From: Microbacterium sp. LWO14-1.2
GTDB taxonomy: Bacteria; Actinomycetota; Actinomycetes; Actinomycetales; Microbacteriaceae
Direction: 5' to 3'
Assembly (NCBI RefSeq): GCF_038397715.1
Contig: NZ_CP151633.1
Coordinates: forward strand, 3,100,001 to 3,164,000
DNA: 64,000 nucleotides
The notes under the pieces are model-generated. The model was not told where the DNA came from, made no database searches, and saw only the letters and a list, made by a program, of their open reading frames with translations. Below are positions 46,246 to 54,727 of this stretch, piece after piece. The position numbers and the translations under genes were made by a program. Positions within the stretch are counted from its first letter, which is position 1; the number at the start of each line of letters is the position of its first letter.

Positions 46246-47691
46246 ATGTCTTCCACGCCCTTCGAACGCACTCAGCGCGTCGCCGTGCTCGGCGGCGGCC
46301 CCGGCGGATACGAGGCTGCCCTCGCGGCAGCCCAGCTCGGAGCCGAGGTGACCCTCGTCGAGCGGGTGGGCGTCGGTGGAGCGGCCGTGCTCACCGACGT
46401 CGTCCCGTCGAAGAGCCTCATCGCCACCGCCGACGCGGCTGTCGCGATCTCGGAGGCATCCGACCTCGGAGTGCAGTTCTACGCCAAGGGCGAGCACGGC
46501 AAGCCGCTCAAGCCCGAGATCGCCATCAACCTCGCCGCCGTCAACAAGCGGCTCATCGCGCTCGCCGGCCAGCAGTCCGAGGACATGCGCTCGACCCTGC
46601 TCGAGGCGGGAGTGCGCATCCTCTCCGGGCACGGGCGCCTCGAGGGCCCGAACGCGATCGTCGTCTCGACCGGGCAGGACGGCACCGACTTCGACCGCAT
46701 CGAGGCCGACACGATCGTCGTCGCGGTCGGAGCGTCGCCGCGTGAGCTCGATTCCGCGAAGCCCGACGGCAAGCGCATCCTCACCTGGACGCAGCTGTAC
46801 GACATGAAGGCGCTCCCCGAGCACCTCATCGTCGTCGGGTCGGGCGTCACGGGTGCCGAGTTCGCGTCCGCGTACATGAACCTCGGATCGAAGGTGACTC
46901 TCGTCTCCAGCCGCGAGCAGGTGCTGCCCGGCGAGGACCAGGACGCGGCGAAGGTGCTCGAGAAGGTCTTCAAGCGCGGGGGCATGGAGTTGCTGTCGAA
47001 AGCCCGTGCCGAGAAGGTCGAGGTGATCGACGACGGCGTCCGTGTGACGCTCGCCGACGGCCGCACGGTCGAGGGCAGCCACTGCTTGATGGCGGTCGGC
47101 TCGATCCCGAACACGAAGGGCATCGGGCTCGAGGACGCGGGCGTCGAGCTCACCGAGCAGGGCAACATCCGGGTCAACCGCGTCGCTCGCACCTCGGTGC
47201 CCAACGTGTACGCGGTCGGCGACTGCACGAACTTCTTCCCGCTCGCCTCCGTCGCGTCGATGCAGGGGCGCACGGCGGTGTTCCACGCCCTGGGCGACAT
47301 CGTGATCCCGTTGGAGCTCATCAAGATCACCTCCAACATCTTCACCGCGCCCGAGATCGCGACCGTCGGGTACTCGCAGAAGGACGTCGAGGAAGGGGTG
47401 GCCGACGGCCTCGTCTACAAGCTTCCTCTCGCCGCGAATCCCCGAGCGAAGATGATGGGCATCAAGGACGGCTTCGTGAAGCTCATCGCCCGCAAGGGGT
47501 CGGGTACGGTCATCGGCGGCGTCATCGTGGCGCCGAAGGCGTCGGAGCTCATCTACCCGATCGCCGTCGCGGTCGAGCGCCGACTCACCGTCGACCAGGT
47601 CTCGCGGGTCTTCGCGGCATACCCGTCGCTGTCGAGCAGCATCACCGACGCCAGCCGCGCGATGCACCTCGTCAACGCGAAGATCAACTAG
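46246..47691 (+). CDS. lpdA: LpdA-like NAD(P)H quinone reductase
   Basis: 481 residues with the fold of flavoprotein disulfide reductases: FAD motif VLGGGPGGYEAA (14-25), NAD motif VVGSGVTGAEFAS, and VYAVGDCTNF. The redox-active CxxxxC is absent: the segment at residues 44-57 is GGAAVLTDVVPSKS. The C-terminal His-Glu pair of lipoamide dehydrogenases is also not seen. This matches Mycobacterium LpdA (Rv3303c), an NAD(P)H:quinone reductase, and excludes a normal dihydrolipoamide dehydrogenase. The ATG at 46246 is preferred, with GGGAGA 9 nt upstream, over an ATG 9 bp earlier. Confidence 0.9.
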   Translation: MSSTPFERTQRVAVLGGGPGGYEAALAAAQLGAEVTLVERVGVGGAAVLTDVVPSKSLIATADAAVAISEASDLGVQFYAKGEHGKPLKPEIAINLAAVNKRLIALAGQQSEDMRSTLLEAGVRILSGHGRLEGPNAIVVSTGQDGTDFDRIEADTIVVAVGASPRELDSAKPDGKRILTWTQLYDMKALPEHLIVVGSGVTGAEFASAYMNLGSKVTLVSSREQVLPGEDQDAAKVLEKVFKRGGMELLSKARAEKVEVIDDGVRVTLADGRTVEGSHCLMAVGSIPNTKGIGLEDAGVELTEQGNIRVNRVARTSVPNVYAVGDCTNFFPLASVASMQGRTAVFHALGDIVIPLELIKITSNIFTAPEIATVGYSQKDVEEGVADGLVYKLPLAANPRAKMMGIKDGFVKLIARKGSGTVIGGVIVAPKASELIYPIAVAVERRLTVDQVSRVFAAYPSLSSSITDASRAMHLVNAKIN

Positions 47692-47710
47692 CGCGAGCGT
47701 CGTCGCACGC

Positions 47711-47742
47711 AGAAGAGCCCCCGCCGCGGCGGGGGCTCTTCT
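47711..47742. terminator. Bidirectional terminator between lpdA and the carboxylase gene
   Basis: A perfect 32-bp palindrome whose halves (47711-47726 and 47727-47742) begin AGAAGAGCCCCC. It lies 19 bp after the lpdA stop and 15 bp after the convergent carboxylase stop, and ends in CTCTTCT/AGAAGAG in both directions, so it can terminate both. Confidence 0.9.
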
Positions 47743-47757
47743 CGTCGGCGGATGCCG

Positions 47758-49524
47758 TCAGCTGATCGTGAGCAGCTGATGTCCCGCGGAGACGGTGGCA
47801 CCGGCATCCGCGTTGATGTTGCCGATCACGCCGTCCTTGTGCGCCTGCAGCGGCTGCTCCATCTTCATCGCCTCGAGGACCACGACGAGGTCGCCCTTGA
47901 CGACCTGCTGCCCCTCTTCGACGGCGACCTTGACGACGGTCGCCTGCATCGGCGACTTCACGGCATCGCCCGAGGCGCCGGCGCTGACGGACGTGGCATG
48001 GCTGCGACGAGACGGCGGCACGGCGGCCGGGCGTCCGACGGTGCCGGCGGCGACCGCGACGCGATCGGGGAGGCTGACCTCGAGGCGCTTGCCTCCGACC
48101 TCGACGACGACCGTGTGACGGCCCGACTCGGCGGCGGGGGACTCCAGCTCTCCGTCCCATGCGGGGATGTCGTTGTGGAACTCGGTCTCGATCCAGCGCG
48201 TGAAGACGCTGAACTCGCCGTTCTCCGCCGTGAACGCCGGGTCGTTGACGACCTTGCGGTGGAAGGGGAGCACGGTGGGGAGGCCCGCGACCTCGAACTC
48301 CTCGAGGGCGCGACGCGAGCGCTCGAGGGCTTCGGCGCGGTCCTTGCCGGTCACGATGATCTTCGCGAGCAGCGAGTCGAAGGCGCCGGAGACGGAATCG
48401 CCGGCGGTGACGCCGGAGTCCAGGCGGATGCCGGGGCCGCCGAACGTCTTGAAGACGTGGATGGGTCCGGGCTGGGGAAGGAAGCCGCGACCCGGGTCCT
48501 CGCCGTTGATGCGGAACTCGAAGGAGTGCCCGGTCGGTGCGGGGTCGTCGTAGTCGATTGTGCCGCCGGCTGCGATGCGGAACTGCTCGCGGACCAGGTC
48601 GATGCCCGTGACCTCCTCCGACACCGGGTGCTCGACCTGCAGGCGGGTGTTCACCTCAAGGAACGACACCGTGCCGTCTGCGCCGATGAGGAACTCGCAG
48701 GTGCCGGCGCCGACGTAGCCGACCTCTTTGAGGATCGCCTTCGACGCGGCGTAGAGCTGAGCGTTCTGCTCCTCGGTGAGGTACGGGGCCGGGGCTTCCT
48801 CGACGAGCTTCTGATGACGGCGCTGCAGCGAGCAGTCGCGCGTCGAGATGACGACGACGTTGCCCGCGGCATCCGCGAGGCACTGGGTCTCGACATGCCG
48901 GGGCTTGTCGAGGTACTTCTCCACGAAGCATTCGCCGCGGCCGAAGGCGGCGACGGCCTCGCGGGTCGCCGATTCGAACAGCTCGGCGACCTCGTCGAGT
49001 TCGCGGGCGACCTTGAGGCCGCGTCCGCCGCCGCCGTACGCGGCCTTGATGGCGATGGGAAGGCCGTACTCCTGTGCAAAGGCGACGACCTCGTCTGCGC
49101 CGGAGACGGGGCCGGGCGTTCCGGGGGCGAGCGGTGCGCCGACCTTCTCGGCGACGTGTCGCGCGGTGACCTTGTCGCCGAGCGCTTCGATGGCCTCGGG
49201 GGACGGTCCGATCCAGGTCATGCCCGCACCGATGACGGCCCGCGCGAAGTCGGCGTTCTCAGCGAGGAAGCCGTAGCCCGGGTGCACGGCGTCGGCGCCG
49301 GCGCGTCGGGCGACCGAGAGGATCTTCTCGATCTGCAGGTAGGTCTCCGCGCTCGTGGCGCCGCCCAGGGCGTAGGCCTCGTCGGCGAGACGGGTGTGCA
49401 GCGCATCGCGGTCCTGGTCGGCGTAGACGGCGACCGATGCGATTCCGGAATCCCGGGCGGCACGGATGATGCGTACGGCGATCTCGCCGCGGTTGGCGAT
49501 GAGCACCTTGGCGATATCAGGCAT
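47758..49524 (-). CDS. accA: Acyl-CoA carboxylase alpha subunit (biotin carboxylase + BCCP)
   Basis: 588 residues. Biotin carboxylase comes first: [28 protein letters not shown], the ATP-grasp loop [32 protein letters not shown]. The C terminus is a biotinyl domain with VLEAMKMEQ (Lys about 554). It carboxylates biotin, which the beta subunit (a candidate lies at 56381) then uses to carboxylate acetyl- or propionyl-CoA. The ATG at 49524 is supported by the family N terminus and a TAGGCT box 7 nt upstream; the frame extends 17 codons further but lacks a better start. The symbol follows actinobacterial AccA-type usage. Confidence 0.94.
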   Translation of the reverse strand: MPDIAKVLIANRGEIAVRIIRAARDSGIASVAVYADQDRDALHTRLADEAYALGGATSAETYLQIEKILSVARRAGADAVHPGYGFLAENADFARAVIGAGMTWIGPSPEAIEALGDKVTARHVAEKVGAPLAPGTPGPVSGADEVVAFAQEYGLPIAIKAAYGGGGRGLKVARELDEVAELFESATREAVAAFGRGECFVEKYLDKPRHVETQCLADAAGNVVVISTRDCSLQRRHQKLVEEAPAPYLTEEQNAQLYAASKAILKEVGYVGAGTCEFLIGADGTVSFLEVNTRLQVEHPVSEEVTGIDLVREQFRIAAGGTIDYDDPAPTGHSFEFRINGEDPGRGFLPQPGPIHVFKTFGGPGIRLDSGVTAGDSVSGAFDSLLAKIIVTGKDRAEALERSRRALEEFEVAGLPTVLPFHRKVVNDPAFTAENGEFSVFTRWIETEFHNDIPAWDGELESPAAESGRHTVVVEVGGKRLEVSLPDRVAVAAGTVGRPAAVPPSRRSHATSVSAGASGDAVKSPMQATVVKVAVEEGQQVVKGDLVVVLEAMKMEQPLQAHKDGVIGNINADAGATVSAGHQLLTIS

Positions 49525-49531
49525 GGTTGCC

Positions 49532-49537
49532 AGCCTA
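49532..49537 (-). promoter_or_regulatory. -10 box (leaderless) of the carboxylase alpha gene
   Basis: TAGGCT on the minus strand, 7 nt before the ATG at 49524. Confidence 0.55.
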
Positions 49538-49602
49538 GCGAGAAGAGGGCCGATCGCTTTGACGACTCCCCACAAGAAAGACGGAGAAACGTGGAGGGGA
49601 CC

Positions 49603-50241
49603 CTACGACCAGAGGTCGGTCCAGCGGACGCCGAGTTCAGCGGCCAGACGGCGCACGGTCGACAGTGACATGCCCACCACCGTCGACGGATCGCCGTCGA
49701 CACGGTTGATGAACGCGCCGCCCAGGCTGTCGACCGTGAAGGCTCCGGCCACGTGCAGGGGTTCGCCGGAGGCGACGTAGGCCTCGATCTCGGCATCGGA
49801 CACGTCGTCGGCGAACGTCACGGACGCTTCCGCCGTCGCGGTCGCCTCCACCGGGTCGACTCCAGGCGAGACACGGAACACGGAGTGCCCGGAGTGCAGG
49901 ACGCCGGTCGCGCCCCGCATCTCCCGCCACCGCCGAGTGGCCTCCTTGGGCGTGTAGGGCTTGCCGTAGACCCGGCCGCCGAGCGCGAACATCGAGTCGC
50001 CGCCGATCACGATCCCGTCGAACGACCCCTCGGATGCGAGCCGGTGCGCGACGTCCGCGGCCTTGGCCCTGGCGAGCAGCAGGACGAGCTCGGCAGGAGG
50101 GAGCTCGGATCCGCGCGTGGCCGCTGCCGACGCGGCCAGTGCCTCCTCGTCGACCCCGGGTGCTTCGGTCAGCGGCTCGATGCCCGCTTGCCGGAGCAGC
50201 ATGAGACGGGCGGGGGAGGTGGAGGCCAGGCAGACGCGCAT
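49603..50241 (-). CDS. maf: Maf-family nucleotide pyrophosphatase
   Basis: 212 residues. It opens with the Maf signature CLASTSPARLMLLRQAGIEP; VIGGDSMFALGGRVYGKPYTPKEA and AGAFTVDSLGGAFINRVDGD are the conserved catalytic blocks, with Asp and Lys of the nucleotide site in GDSMF and KP. Maf proteins hydrolyse non-canonical or modified NTPs such as dTTP, UTP and m5UTP. The ATG at 50241 gives the family start; a GTG 9 bp upstream is in frame. It lies 78 bp upstream of the carboxylase gene on the same strand, a conserved actinobacterial neighbourhood. Confidence 0.93.
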   Translation of the reverse strand: MRVCLASTSPARLMLLRQAGIEPLTEAPGVDEEALAASAAATRGSELPPAELVLLLARAKAADVAHRLASEGSFDGIVIGGDSMFALGGRVYGKPYTPKEATRRWREMRGATGVLHSGHSVFRVSPGVDPVEATATAEASVTFADDVSDAEIEAYVASGEPLHVAGAFTVDSLGGAFINRVDGDPSTVVGMSLSTVRRLAAELGVRWTDLWS

Positions 50242-50248
50242 GTGCACC

Positions 50249-50258
50249 ACCGTATCCT
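50249..50258. promoter_or_regulatory. Overlapping divergent -10 boxes of maf and the RNA methyltransferase gene
   Basis: On the minus strand TACGGT (50249-50254) lies 7 nt before the maf ATG. On the plus strand TATCCT (50253-50258) lies 6 nt before the methyltransferase ATG at 50265. The two boxes share two base pairs and the whole intergenic region is 23 bp. Confidence 0.55.
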
Positions 50259-50264
50259 CGAAGG

Positions 50265-51494
50265 ATGACTTCCTCCCCCGACCTGCTCGATCTGGACATC
50301 ACGGGAATCGCGCACGGCGGCACCTTCATCGCCCGCCACGAGGGGCGCGTCGTGTTCGTCTCCGACGCGATCCCCGGGGAGCGCGTCCGGGCACGCCTCG
50401 ACGCCGACTCGGCGGGCTCCTCCAAGAGCTTCTGGCGTGCGGAGACCGTGGAGGTGCTCGACGCCTCCCCGCACCGTCGACCGCATGTCTGGGCGGAGGC
50501 CGACGTGTCGCGGGCGCCCGAGCAGCGGGCCGGCGGCGCCGATCTCGGTCACATCGATCTCGCGCACCAGCGCACGGTGAAGCGCCAGGTGCTCAGCGAG
50601 GCGCTGGACAGGTTCGCCGGGGCGGGGCTCGAAGCGCCCGAGGTCGAAGCCGTCGATTCCGGCGATGGGACGGGGTGGCGCTCCCGGGTCACGCTCCACG
50701 TCGACGACGACGGTGTGATCGGCCCCTACGCGGCCCGCAGTCACCGCGTCATCCCGGTCGAATCGCACCCTCTCGCCCGACCCGCGGTGGCGGATGCCGC
50801 GCTGGGACTCGACGGCGCGCGTCCGGGGAGCGTCGAACTGGTCGAGCCGGCGGACGGAGAGGTCCGCGTCATCCGCCGCGACGCCCGGACCGAGCGCCCT
50901 CGACGCGGCACGAGCCGCAGACCGGACCCGGAGATCGTGTTCGAGCAGGTCGGCGATCGGCGGTTCCAGCTCGACGCCGGCGGGTTCTGGCAGGTGCACC
51001 CGCGCGCGGCCTCCGTGCTCGACGCGGCCGTGTACGGCATCCTCGACGGACACGTCGACGAGGGCCGCACCCACTACGACCTCTACGGCGGAGTCGGACT
51101 GTTCGCCGCGACGCTCGCCGACCTCGGCGGAACCGACATCGTCACGGTCGAGGCCAACGCGAGAGCGACCGCGCACGCGGCGGCGAACCTCGCCCCGCTG
51201 GACGTGACGGCGGTCACGGCGCGCGTCGACCGCTTCCTGGCGGGTCTGCCGACGGGTGCCGCTGCGGGCGCCGTGGTACTCGATCCGCCCCGTGCGGGCG
51301 CGGGACGCCAGGTCGTCGACGCGCTGAACGCACTCGCGCCGGAGGCGATCGCCTACGTGGCCTGCGATCCTGTCGCGCTGGCGCGCGATCTCGGTACGTT
51401 CCGCGAGTACGGCTGGCAGGTGCCGCGGCTGCGCGCCTTCGATCTCTTCCCGCACTCGCACCACTTCGAGGTCGTGGCGCTGCTCACCCGCTGA
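50265..51494 (+). CDS. Class I SAM-dependent RNA methyltransferase (TrmA/RlmD family)
   Basis: 409 residues. An N-terminal TRAM domain (about 5-60; DITGIAHGGTFIARHEG) binds RNA. The catalytic domain has QLDAGGFWQVHPRAA, the SAM motif DLYGGVGLFAA, VLDPPRAGAGR and the nucleophile motif AYVACDPVALARDL with the catalytic Cys, and it ends in the usual HFEVVALL. It makes 5-methyluridine in rRNA or tRNA; the target cannot be read from the sequence. The iron-sulfur cysteines of RlmD are not evident in the N-terminal half. It is divergent from maf with overlapping promoters. Confidence 0.88.
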   Translation: MTSSPDLLDLDITGIAHGGTFIARHEGRVVFVSDAIPGERVRARLDADSAGSSKSFWRAETVEVLDASPHRRPHVWAEADVSRAPEQRAGGADLGHIDLAHQRTVKRQVLSEALDRFAGAGLEAPEVEAVDSGDGTGWRSRVTLHVDDDGVIGPYAARSHRVIPVESHPLARPAVADAALGLDGARPGSVELVEPADGEVRVIRRDARTERPRRGTSRRPDPEIVFEQVGDRRFQLDAGGFWQVHPRAASVLDAAVYGILDGHVDEGRTHYDLYGGVGLFAATLADLGGTDIVTVEANARATAHAAANLAPLDVTAVTARVDRFLAGLPTGAAAGAVVLDPPRAGAGRQVVDALNALAPEAIAYVACDPVALARDLGTFREYGWQVPRLRAFDLFPHSHHFEVVALLTR

Positions 51495-51524
51495 TCGCCG
51501 ATCTCCAACGACTCGACTAATCAG

Positions 51525-51530
51525 TAGGCT
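51525..51530 (+). promoter_or_regulatory. -10 box (leaderless) of the LuxR-type response regulator gene
   Basis: TAGGCT on the plus strand, 6 nt before the ATG at 51537. Confidence 0.55.
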
Positions 51531-51536
51531 GGGCGG

Positions 51537-52199
51537 ATGAGCAGGGTCGCACTGATCGATGATCACGAGTCCGTCCGTCTGGGACTCGAGGCGGCATGTG
51601 CGCGTGACGGCGCGGGAACCGTGGTCTTCTCCGGCAGCACCGTCGGCGCGTACCTCGACTGGCGTGCGGCGACCTCCGCGGCCCCCGCGGATGTCGTCGT
51701 CCTCGATCTGACGCTCGGTGACGGCACCACCGTCACCGAGAACGTGTCGTCGCTGGTGGCCGACGGAGCGAGCGTCGTGATCCACAGCGTCGCCGACCGT
51801 CCCGCAGCCGTCCGAGAGGCGCTCGTCGCCGGCGCCGCGGGCGTGGTGAGCAAGTCCTCCGCGCTCGACGACGTGCTCGAGGCCATCCGCACCGTGGCTC
51901 AGGGCGAGGCGTTGAACAACGTCGAGTGGGCGAGCGCCGTCGATGGGGACCGCGACTTCGCCGACGCGCAGCTGTCGTCGCGCGAGCGCGAGGTGCTGCG
52001 CCTGTACGCGACGGGTCTGCCGCTCAAGGCCGTCGCCGAGCGGCTGGGAGTGGCCTACTCGACCGCCAAGGAGAACATCACCCGCATCCGCGTGAAGTAC
52101 GTCGACGTCGGTCGCCCCGCGCCCACCAAGGTCGACCTGCTCCGGCGCGCGATGGAGGACGGGATCGTCGCCGCCGACGGGACGCCGAGTGCCCACTGA
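51537..52199 (+). CDS. LuxR/NarL-family response regulator
   Basis: 220 residues. Receiver: ALIDDHESVRLGLEAA (acidic Asp8-Asp9), phosphoacceptor Asp57 in VVVLDLTLGDG, and Lys in GVVSKSSALDDV. A LuxR-type DNA-binding domain occupies about 145-205 (LSSREREVLRLYATG, then AERLGVAYSTAKENI). It is the first gene of a three-gene set with two membrane kinase-like proteins; the kinase GTG begins 11 bp before its stop, so the genes are coupled. The target genes are unknown. Confidence 0.92.
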   Translation: MSRVALIDDHESVRLGLEAACARDGAGTVVFSGSTVGAYLDWRAATSAAPADVVVLDLTLGDGTTVTENVSSLVADGASVVIHSVADRPAAVREALVAGAAGVVSKSSALDDVLEAIRTVAQGEALNNVEWASAVDGDRDFADAQLSSREREVLRLYATGLPLKAVAERLGVAYSTAKENITRIRVKYVDVGRPAPTKVDLLRRAMEDGIVAADGTPSAH

Positions 52200-53421
52200 G
52201 CCGCTCAGCATCCGCGAGGCCTGGAGCCAGATACCCTCTCCGGGCAGCGTGGAGACCGAGTTCGAGCGCTTCACCGGCAAGCGCATGGAGCGCATCCTCG
52301 CGACCGTGGTCGCGATCGGATCCTCGGCGCTGGGAGTCCAGGCGCTCTTCGCCGCTCTCCCGACGATGTCCTGGAGCGACGCGCCCCGCGTGATCACTCT
52401 GCTCGCGGTCTACATCCCGTTCGCGCTCATGCTGGTCGCGTGTCTGGTCGGTCGCGGCGTGCGCACGGCATCCGGTCTCTTCGCGATCGTGTACGTGCTC
52501 GCGCTCGGCGCGTGGCCGAGCCTGGTCGGCGTCTCCGCGGGCTCGGCCACCCAGCCCTGGATCTTCTTCCTCGTGAACGTCGGCGTGGTCGCCGCGATGC
52601 TCGCGTTCCCCCTGTGGCTGCAGTTCTCGTGGGCCGTCGGCCTTCCCTTCGTGTACGGATACGTGCGGCTCGTCGAGGGAGGCTTCTCGCGCGACTTCTG
52701 GGTCACCACGGCGTTCGACGTCTCGTTCACGCTCATCCTCGGCATCGTGATCATCTCCCTGGGCTGGATGTTCCGCTCGGTGGCCGCGGGAGTCGACGAG
52801 GCCAGGGCGCGCGCGGTGTCGTCGTATGCGGATGCCGCAGCGGCGGCCGCCGCGGAGGAGGAGCGCGTCGCGATGTCGGCGCTCATGCACGACAGCGTGC
52901 TGGCCGCCCTCATCGCCGTCGAGCGCGCGGAGGGCGAGCGCGCGCGCGAGCTCGCCGTCGGCATGGCGCGCGAGGCGCTCACCCGGCTGGCGAACACCGA
53001 GGCCGCCGTCGCCCAGGAGGGCAGTGACGAGCCGGTGGCGACCGATCAGATCGTGGCCGAGCTGCGGCGCGCCCTCTCCGAACTGGGCGCCGACGCGATC
53101 GTCGAGGAGCGCGGCCCGATCGGGCTCCTGCCCGGCAGGGTCGCGCGGGCGCTGGTGCTCGCCGCCCGCCAGGCGCTGGGCAACGCCGTGACCCACGCCC
53201 ACGGTCGCGGCCTGCACATCCTCGCGGAGGGACGCGGCGACGAGGGCATCGTGGTGACGATCTCCGACACCGGCCCCGGCTTCGACCTCGACGCGATCGG
53301 CGCCGACCGTCTCGGCATCCGCGCCTCGATCCTCGCGCGCATGGCAGGAGTCGCGGGGACCGCGGACATCGACTCGTCGGAGCTCGGCACCACCGTCACG
53401 CTCGGGTGGGAGCACTCGTGA
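52189..53421 (+). CDS. Membrane sensor histidine kinase (NarL partner type)
   Basis: 410 residues. About six membrane helices occupy residues 35-200 (pairs near 38-60, 68-88, 92-112, 118-138, 142-160 and 175-198). The cytosolic part has EEERVAMSALMHDSVLAALI with the probable phosphohistidine (about His234) and an HATPase domain: GRVARALVLAARQALGNAVTHA (N box) and SDTGPGFD then DRLGIRASILARM. The H-box differs from the common ELHD form but keeps His-Asp. It lacks a large external sensor, suggesting membrane or lipid-phase sensing. The start overlaps the response regulator and the stop overlaps the next gene (GTGA). Confidence 0.87.
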   Translation: MPTEPLSIREAWSQIPSPGSVETEFERFTGKRMERILATVVAIGSSALGVQALFAALPTMSWSDAPRVITLLAVYIPFALMLVACLVGRGVRTASGLFAIVYVLALGAWPSLVGVSAGSATQPWIFFLVNVGVVAAMLAFPLWLQFSWAVGLPFVYGYVRLVEGGFSRDFWVTTAFDVSFTLILGIVIISLGWMFRSVAAGVDEARARAVSSYADAAAAAAAEEERVAMSALMHDSVLAALIAVERAEGERARELAVGMAREALTRLANTEAAVAQEGSDEPVATDQIVAELRRALSELGADAIVEERGPIGLLPGRVARALVLAARQALGNAVTHAHGRGLHILAEGRGDEGIVVTISDTGPGFDLDAIGADRLGIRASILARMAGVAGTADIDSSELGTTVTLGWEHS

Positions 53422-54413
53422 ACAGGACGGTGCGCAGCGTCGCGACCTCGCTGGCCGTCGGGTTCGCGATGTACTTCGTGGCGCGCGGCGTGTGGTGGAT
53501 CGAGCAGCCGACAGCGCCCCTGCTCATGGTCGCTGCGATCGGTCTGTACCTCGTCGTCGTGTGCGCCGCCATCCTCTGGGATTCCGCGACGTCAGTGCGG
53601 ATGCCGCTCTGGACGGCGCTCCTGGCGCTCGTCTCGAGCGCGGTGATTCCCACTCTCGTCACACTGTCCCTCGATCCCGTCACGCTCACCGCGCCGTTCG
53701 CCACCTGGTACATCGGAGCGCTCGGGCTGCTGGGAATCGTCTGCGTCGTGCGGCGGAGACTGGTGATCGGATGGCTGGTCATCGTCGTACTGATCGCCGC
53801 GTCGTCAGCCGCGCTCGGGTTCTTCGTCGCTCTGTCGCTGGGTCTCGTGGGCTCCGTGATGTGGGTCGCCGTCGCGCACCTGCTCGTCATGTTCTGGGAT
53901 CGAGCCGTCCGCGACACCGAACGGCTCGCGGGCATCCAGCAGGCCGTGTCGGCGTGGCACGCCACGCAGCAGGTGCGGCAGAAGGAGCGGCGCCTGCGCA
54001 CACAGTTCGCGGTGGCGGTCGCCGGCCCGCTGCTGAGCCGCGCTGTGGCGACCCACGGCGAGCTCGACCCCGAGGAACGCCTGGAGGCCCGCCTCGCCGA
54101 GGGCCGGCTCCGTGATGAGCTCCGAGGGGCGGATCTGCTCAATGACGCGGTGCGGGATGCCATCGAGGAGGCCCGGCGCAGGGGCGCCGTCGTCACGGTC
54201 TTCGACGAGGGCGGGCTCGACGACGTGACCGAAGCCCGACGGGCGGAGATCCGCGACGAGCTCGCCGAGGTGCTGCGCGCGGCGAATGCCGAGAGATGGA
54301 TCATCCGGGCGGCCAGGGATCCACGCACCGCGGTGACCGTGGTCGGCAGGGCGAGCGCGGGCAGGGCCAGCGACGACGACGCGGTCGACGTCTGGCACGA
54401 GATCCCGCGCTGA
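53418..54413 (+). CDS. Membrane protein, probable pseudokinase partner of the sensor kinase
   Basis: 331 residues from the GTG that overlaps the kinase stop; a GTG 12 bp earlier is possible. Five or six membrane helices (about 8-160) resemble the layout of the preceding kinase. A coiled segment rich in Arg/Gln (HATQQVRQKERRLRTQF) leads to a soluble C terminus. There ADLLNDAVRDAIEEARRRG followed by VVTVFDEGGLDD looks like the N-box region of an HATPase domain. No phosphohistidine motif and no G-box (DxGxG, GxGL) are present. It is likely a degenerate kinase that modulates its neighbour. The family relation is my reading, not a known match. Confidence 0.65.
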   Translation: MNRTVRSVATSLAVGFAMYFVARGVWWIEQPTAPLLMVAAIGLYLVVVCAAILWDSATSVRMPLWTALLALVSSAVIPTLVTLSLDPVTLTAPFATWYIGALGLLGIVCVVRRRLVIGWLVIVVLIAASSAALGFFVALSLGLVGSVMWVAVAHLLVMFWDRAVRDTERLAGIQQAVSAWHATQQVRQKERRLRTQFAVAVAGPLLSRAVATHGELDPEERLEARLAEGRLRDELRGADLLNDAVRDAIEEARRRGAVVTVFDEGGLDDVTEARRAEIRDELAEVLRAANAERWIIRAARDPRTAVTVVGRASAGRASDDDAVDVWHEIPR

Positions 54414-54727
54414 CAGACCCACCGGTCGACTGCACTGACCCGGCCGCACTGCGACGACTCGCACGCGCGCCTCGACTCCGACCGGGGGAGGTGATCGGAG
54501 GCGAGGGCGGTAAGAGAATGGGCGAGGGGCGGCGAAGCCGCCAGCCCCTCGCCGTGCGGAACAGTTACCCGAAAACCGTCCGCCGATGACCGGTCTGCGT
54601 CTATCTACCCTGGGACAGAGAGACCAGCCGAACGCGAAGCGTCCCCTTCAGTCTCACGGTTCTCCACGACGTTGTCTGTAGGTATTTTGGGGGACACGGA
54701 ATCGGCCATCGTGCGAGAAGATGGGAC
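54414..54727 (+). other. 314-bp intergenic region before the ROK regulator
   Basis: No gene is visible. It contains a hairpin at 54521-54553. TACCCT at 54606-54611 is a possible -10 box for the ROK gene and would give a leader of about 110 nt. The segment 54660-54720 is less GC-rich than its surroundings (for example GTAGGTATTTTGGGGG) and may hold regulatory sites. Confidence 0.5.
54521..54553 (+). terminator. Hairpin after the LuxR-type two-component genes
   Basis: GGCGAGGGGC (54521-54530) pairs with GCCCCTCGCC (54544-54553), with a further GGC-GAA-GCC mini-stem inside. It lies 107 bp after the last gene of the set. No T-run follows. Confidence 0.6.

Noticed and set aside
46246..47691. Dihydrolipoamide dehydrogenase
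   Set aside because: The redox-active cysteine pair is missing; the LpdA quinone reductase type fits better.
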